From contig CAKXIK010000045.1 in assembly GCA_934875675.1 (NCBI GenBank), positions 1 through 20,425 of the forward strand: 20,425 nucleotides of DNA. The letters are read 5' to 3'. Under the pieces are notes generated by a model, which made no database searches, was not told the origin of the DNA, and saw only the letters and a program-made list of their open reading frames with translations. The position numbers and the translations under genes are program-made. The stretch comes from an uncultured bacterium (GTDB lineage Bacteria; Bacillota; Clostridia; Oscillospirales; Acutalibacteraceae). Positions 16,285 to 20,425 of this stretch are shown here, piece after piece (positions within the stretch are counted from its first letter, which is position 1; every line of letters begins with the position of its first letter).

Positions 16285-19200
16285 ATGCCTTTCAACGCCT
16301 TCCCGATTTTGCAAAACCAATGCCTCACCCTGTTGCCCGGCAAGCCGCAGACTTTCACCTTTTCTGCTGATGAATTTCTTTCCTCATTGCCGGAGGAAAA
16401 CCAATTTCGGCTGCGCATTTGCGGCGATTGCAGCATACATGATTCCTGGATGTGGGAGGGAGGCTTCCCGCTTCTCTATCGGGACATTGACGATGCTCTG
16501 TGCACCGAGACACACCACAGCGCCTATTCTCTCCGGCTGGAGGAAACGGCGGAACGCTATTCGCGCAGCGTATATTTTAAGCTGCCGTGCCCTCCACGCT
16601 GCACCGCACAGTTCGAAGCCAAGCCAAGCGAGGAAAATCGGTGGCAATTTCATTTATGGCTAAAAGGCGAAAGTTTTTCCGCCCAGGCAGAACATTCTTT
16701 TGTGCGAATTGAGCGTTTTTTGTCAAAACCGGGTCGCAACGCCCGTGACATTAACGGAGCAGCCGATGAAACAATCCTTCTGCCACTGCCACAGGGCACG
16801 TTTGACTGGCAGGAGCTTTCCGCCGAAGTATTGGTCGGGCCGGAAACCGCCTGTTTGCTGTTTTCCATCACAGTGATCGGTACCACTGGGACGCTTTTGT
16901 TGGAGGACCCCGTGTTTGAGAATTCCGAGGGGCAATCTGTTTTGCCCACCTTTGCGCCTGCCAATCGCTACGCCGAAAATCTGAACTGGCTGGGCGAAAA
17001 CCTTTCCCGCAAGGAGTGGACGGATCTTGCCGTTACGCTCAATGGCAAGCGTTTGCCCGATACCTCATTGTTTCAGCGCTGCCATCTTCGCTCAGAAAAC
17101 GAAATTGTGCTACCCGCCGGCGAATTTCTTCCCGGCAGAAACACGATTATTCTGGAAAACTGCAATCACTATCTCGGCGCCCTGCCCTATCGCCTGCAGA
17201 CTTTGCAAATTCTTTATGCATCCGACCGTTTGGTGGAGCTTCAGGCCGTGCCTCGGGTTGTCCGGCTTCATCAAGATTTTCCGGTGCTGATCTCCACGCG
17301 GCAGCCCCAAACCACTGTGACGCTGCACGCTGGTTCGCCGGAGATTGTGCCCTGCGTTCCGCAAATTACCTTTGCAGAGCCCGGGCTGCACGTCGTGACA
17401 TTCGATGCACACGAAAACGGTGCTGATCTTTCCCTCTCCATCTCCGCTGGATCGGTTGTTCAAAGCGCAGTGATTGAACGCGTCATCGATAAAAAAGAGG
17501 ACGATGTTCTCACCGGTACGGGCGATTCCATTTACATTCCGCAGGAAACAACCGCTATGGCGGATTTTCTGGTGTGGTATCTTTCCAATCATCTGGGCAA
17601 TTACATCACGTTTCGCCCCACCTATCGCTGGTGCGGAACCCGTGAACTCAACCCGCTGCTTTGGGAGAAAACAACCGTGCTCTGCAATGAGATGCAGCTG
17701 TATTACTGTCATATGATTGATGGGCGCGAGCTGCCCGGCATCAACGCAAATCCCACGCGCGAACAGCTCGAGGGACCTTATTTTACCGGGAACCAGGGGC
17801 ATGAACGCGACGGCGCATTCTGTTACTGGCAGGTTCCCGATTTCCGCACCGAATGCAATGAATTGTTATTTCGCGAGCTGCACAACAGGATTTTAAAGCA
17901 CCCGGACTGGAGCTATTCCAACCCGCTGATTTACACCGAAAAAAATGTATATCCCTACATCAATTGCGACGACTGCGAAGACACCGAGAACGCGCACAAT
18001 CAATTCGTTGTCTGTGCAAAGGAGGCACTGCGCGGTGTGGAGCGCCACACAGGTCCTTCGGCATTGTTCCGCGATTTCTTTGCCGCAGGGCTGCCCATTG
18101 GCGGTGCGGAAACCATGTATGGCCCCAACGAAGTGCTTCTTTCCATTCTGCGCGGTGCAAGCAAGGCCTACCACCGGCCGTACTTCATTTCCCATCTCGC
18201 GCTGCAGTGGTATTCCACCCCACACGACACTGCCGCCAACTGCCGGCGCTATCAACTGGCGCTATTTACCTGTTATCTGCAGGGTGTCGGCCAGATTAAC
18301 ACCGAAGAGGGCCTCTGGCACATGGAAGAAGATTTTTCGCATTACGACCGGTTCAGTCATTGCTGTCGTTCCCACGCGGAAATTCAGCAGCAGTTCACCA
18401 AATTTGTGGAAACACACACGCGCCGTGGCACCCCTGTTGTGCCTGCTGCAGTGCTGCACGGCCGATTTGACGGCTGGCGCTGTTTTGGCCGTACCTCGCC
18501 GTGGGGCAAAACAAGGCCGGAATGGCAATTTGGCGCACCCGAAAAAAGCTGTGATCTTCTGCGGGTCTTTTTCCCGGATTCTGTTCTCGATGCGCTTTAC
18601 CGGCACCCATGTCCCGACAGTCCACAGGGCTTTTACACCAAAACGCCGTACGGCTGCACGGATATTGTTCCGGTTGAGGCAGACGGTGAGCTGCTCGCAC
18701 AATATGATGCGCTCGCGTTTTTTGGGTATCATGCGGCACGTCCCGGCGATCTGGAACGACTGGAGAAATATGTACGTCAGGGTGGCACGCTGCTGCTGGC
18801 ATGGCCACACCTTTCGTCACAGACAAACCTCTCGGATATCGTCACGGGCAAGCTGCAGCTTTTGGACGGACAAGAGCTGCTTACCGGGGTAACACTCAAC
18901 GGATTTTTGCCGGAATGTGAAGGGCTGTCACTTGGTAATGTGACGTTGGGTGAACAATCATCTGTGCTCTGCAAAAGGAACGATCAGCCTTTAATGATTC
19001 GGAACACCTTGGGCAAGGGCACGGTTTTCCTGCTCAATACCCGCGAATATCCTTCCGCCGAGCAGGTTGTCGCGCCTTATGAAAGCATGCTGCGTCTGAT
19101 TGCCACAAACGCCTGTGAAAAACAGCATGCAGCCGGATGGATGGAAACGGACGATACCGTGCAGTTTGCCGCGTATGACGAAAACGGCTCCCGCACGATT

Positions 19201-19551
19201 TACGCCATCAACACCAACTGGTGGCAGGAGGACTGCCCGCCAGCCTCAGCAAAACTGCTAATAGGTTCCGAAGCGTTCCCCGTCTTGCTGGAGTCCGGTG
19301 TCATCCATACCTTTTCCCTTTACTCTTCCTTCGCGTTCTGGACAAATGACAACGAAACTGAAATTCTTGTCTTTTCGCCGGATTGCGGTACACTGAAAAT
19401 TCAGGGATACGGTGAGTCCAGTTGGTTCCTGCTCGGCAACTTTAATCAAGTTATTGCAGATGGATTTTCCTCTCGCCGCATCAACGACTGCACTTGGGAG
19501 CTTTTCGGCAAACTTTCCGGCGTTCAACGAATTTCACTCCACCTAATATAA
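16285..19551 (+). CDS. Unrecognised 1088-residue protein, probable cytoplasmic glycan-active enzyme
   Basis: I do not recognise the family. The start is clear: AAGGAGG lies seven bases before the ATG. There is no signal peptide or membrane segment, so it should act in the cytoplasm. Residues 1-250 look like beta-sandwich (CBM-like) sequence and 250-415 like further beta domains. Residues 416-790 are rich in aromatic and acidic residues and look like an alpha/beta barrel, with YINCDDCEDTEN near 557 and GGAETMYG (Glu609). Residues about 807-845 (YDALAFFGYH, then LEKYVRQGGTLLLAW) resemble the glutamine-amidotransferase-like domain next to the barrel in GH42-type enzymes. The rest is beta-rich. 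A glycoside hydrolase or related enzyme is the best guess, from context and this layout; no catalytic residue is assigned. It is followed after 55 bases by a GH20-like gene, so the two probably share a transcript. Confidence 0.85.
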   Translation: MPFNAFPILQNQCLTLLPGKPQTFTFSADEFLSSLPEENQFRLRICGDCSIHDSWMWEGGFPLLYRDIDDALCTETHHSAYSLRLEETAERYSRSVYFKLPCPPRCTAQFEAKPSEENRWQFHLWLKGESFSAQAEHSFVRIERFLSKPGRNARDINGAADETILLPLPQGTFDWQELSAEVLVGPETACLLFSITVIGTTGTLLLEDPVFENSEGQSVLPTFAPANRYAENLNWLGENLSRKEWTDLAVTLNGKRLPDTSLFQRCHLRSENEIVLPAGEFLPGRNTIILENCNHYLGALPYRLQTLQILYASDRLVELQAVPRVVRLHQDFPVLISTRQPQTTVTLHAGSPEIVPCVPQITFAEPGLHVVTFDAHENGADLSLSISAGSVVQSAVIERVIDKKEDDVLTGTGDSIYIPQETTAMADFLVWYLSNHLGNYITFRPTYRWCGTRELNPLLWEKTTVLCNEMQLYYCHMIDGRELPGINANPTREQLEGPYFTGNQGHERDGAFCYWQVPDFRTECNELLFRELHNRILKHPDWSYSNPLIYTEKNVYPYINCDDCEDTENAHNQFVVCAKEALRGVERHTGPSALFRDFFAAGLPIGGAETMYGPNEVLLSILRGASKAYHRPYFISHLALQWYSTPHDTAANCRRYQLALFTCYLQGVGQINTEEGLWHMEEDFSHYDRFSHCCRSHAEIQQQFTKFVETHTRRGTPVVPAAVLHGRFDGWRCFGRTSPWGKTRPEWQFGAPEKSCDLLRVFFPDSVLDALYRHPCPDSPQGFYTKTPYGCTDIVPVEADGELLAQYDALAFFGYHAARPGDLERLEKYVRQGGTLLLAWPHLSSQTNLSDIVTGKLQLLDGQELLTGVTLNGFLPECEGLSLGNVTLGEQSSVLCKRNDQPLMIRNTLGKGTVFLLNTREYPSAEQVVAPYESMLRLIATNACEKQHAAGWMETDDTVQFAAYDENGSRTIYAINTNWWQEDCPPASAKLLIGSEAFPVLLESGVIHTFSLYSSFAFWTNDNETEILVFSPDCGTLKIQGYGESSWFLLGNFNQVIADGFSSRRINDCTWELFGKLSGVQRISLHLI

Positions 19552-19606
19552 CAAATACAAAATATATCATTGACTGCGAGAAAAAACTGGAAGGAGAAAT
19601 TTAAAA

Positions 19607-20425
19607 ATGAGTATGATGTCTGACATGAACAATTTCAGCCAGTTGACAGAAGAAAAAACGCTTGCCACCGCCGTGGCTGCTCCGTGCGGCGTATTGCAGC
19701 AGGTTCTTGGCCAAATTCCGGTTTGCATCGGATTATTCGCCTGCGCATCGGGAAGCTCTGTTGAATCTCGGCATTTCACAGGCGCAGCTGCAAACAGAGG
19801 ATTCCTACGCTGTTTTCGGAGAGGACAACACCATCACCGTCTGTAGCGCAAATCTGCGCAGGCAGATGTTCGGCGCTTACACGCTCTTGCAGCAGGCGCA
19901 GGCCAACAAAGGCAAAATCCCCGGCGGCGTAATCATTCAACGTACCGCAATGCTCGTTCCGCGGTCTGAAGGTCTATCTGCCCGCGCCGGACGCACTCGA
20001 CGAATTTTACCGCATGGTGGATTTTCTGCTTTATTACCGCTGCAACACAATCATTATAGAAATCGGCGGTGCAATGGAATACAAAAAGCACCCCGAAATC
20101 AATGAAAGCTGGCTGGGATACTGTAAAGAAATGGGGCGCTACCCCGAACGAGCGGACGAGGTGCAGACCATGTTCGGCTGGTCGAAAAACTCCATCCACT
20201 TTGAAAACGGCGGCGGAGCCTTTTTGCCGAAGGAAACGGTGCGCAAGTTTGTATCCTATTGCAGGGAGCGCGGTATGGAGGTCATCCCAGAGGTGCCAAG
20301 CCTGAGCACGCCGATTACCTGCTCAACGCGCATCAGGAGCTTGCTGAACGCCCCTACGATCCATTCCCGGATGTTTATTGCCCATCCAATCCGGAAAGCT
20401 ACCGCTTGCTGTTTGAAGTACTGGA
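19607..20425 (+). pseudogene. GH20-like beta-N-acetylhexosaminidase, frameshifted and cut by the window end
   Basis: Reading across three frames gives one protein. MSMMSDMNNFSQL... runs to about 19730. After one extra base, REALLNLGISQAQL and SANLRRQMFGAYTLLQQ follow (GH20b-like N-terminal domain). After another extra base near 19941 comes RGLKVYLPAPDALDEFYRM, then the barrel start LLYYRCNTIIIEIGG and VSYCRERGMEVIPEVPSL. After one missing base near 20308, HADYLLNAHQELAERPYDPF continues to the window end. The RGL and EVIPEVPSLSH segments are typical of GH20-type barrels; the catalytic Asp-Glu would lie beyond the window. There is no signal peptide, so it would be cytoplasmic. AAGGAG precedes the start. 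Family known for removing terminal GlcNAc or GalNAc, matching the GH123-like neighbour. Whether the shifts are real or base-calling errors cannot be decided here. Confidence 0.75.

Overview
The window looks like chromosome from a low-to-mid GC Firmicute, most likely a gut-type Clostridia (Oscillospiraceae-like). The grounds are AGGAGG-type ribosome binding sites, a YesM/YesN-type two-component system, an LplB/LplC-type sugar importer with a very large lipoprotein, and a giant surface protein with a sortase-like C-terminus. No RNA gene, CRISPR array or phage module is visible.

Layout. Positions 11-1536 hold two broken IS3-family elements placed head to head: a minus-strand IS150-like transposase interrupted by frameshifts, and a plus-strand remnant in which an orfA head is fused to an orfB tail. 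Positions 1920-8438 (minus) encode a secreted, wall-anchored protein of 2172 residues: a propeller-like N-terminus, three LamG-type domains, a GH123/DUF4091-type catalytic region with a GDEP motif, two CBM9-like domains, an Ig-like domain and a TPATG-plus-membrane tail. It has its own promoter (8564-8592). A terminator (8641-8688) separates it from a minus-strand pair: a sensor histidine kinase (10203-12041) followed by its AraC-type response regulator (8706-10148).

From the divergent control region at 12042-12310 the plus strand carries two ABC sugar permeases, an extracellular solute-binding lipoprotein (14298-15920), and, after a 364-base regulatory gap, an unrecognised predicted-cytoplasmic protein of 1088 residues (16285-19551). 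Last is a GH20-like gene (19607 to the window end) that is frameshifted three times and runs off the edge.

Working model (inference): this is a Gram-positive glycan-utilisation locus for an oligosaccharide containing N-acetylhexosamine. The kinase senses an extracellular ligand and the regulator switches on the importer and probably the surface enzyme. The GH123-like protein cuts the glycan at the wall, the lipoprotein and permeases import the fragments using an ATPase encoded elsewhere, and the 1088-residue protein and the GH20-like enzyme process them inside the cell. The most novel parts are the giant enzyme's architecture, the 1088-residue protein and the repeat-rich promoter regions. All frameshifts lie near the two window ends, so they may be assembly errors and not decay.
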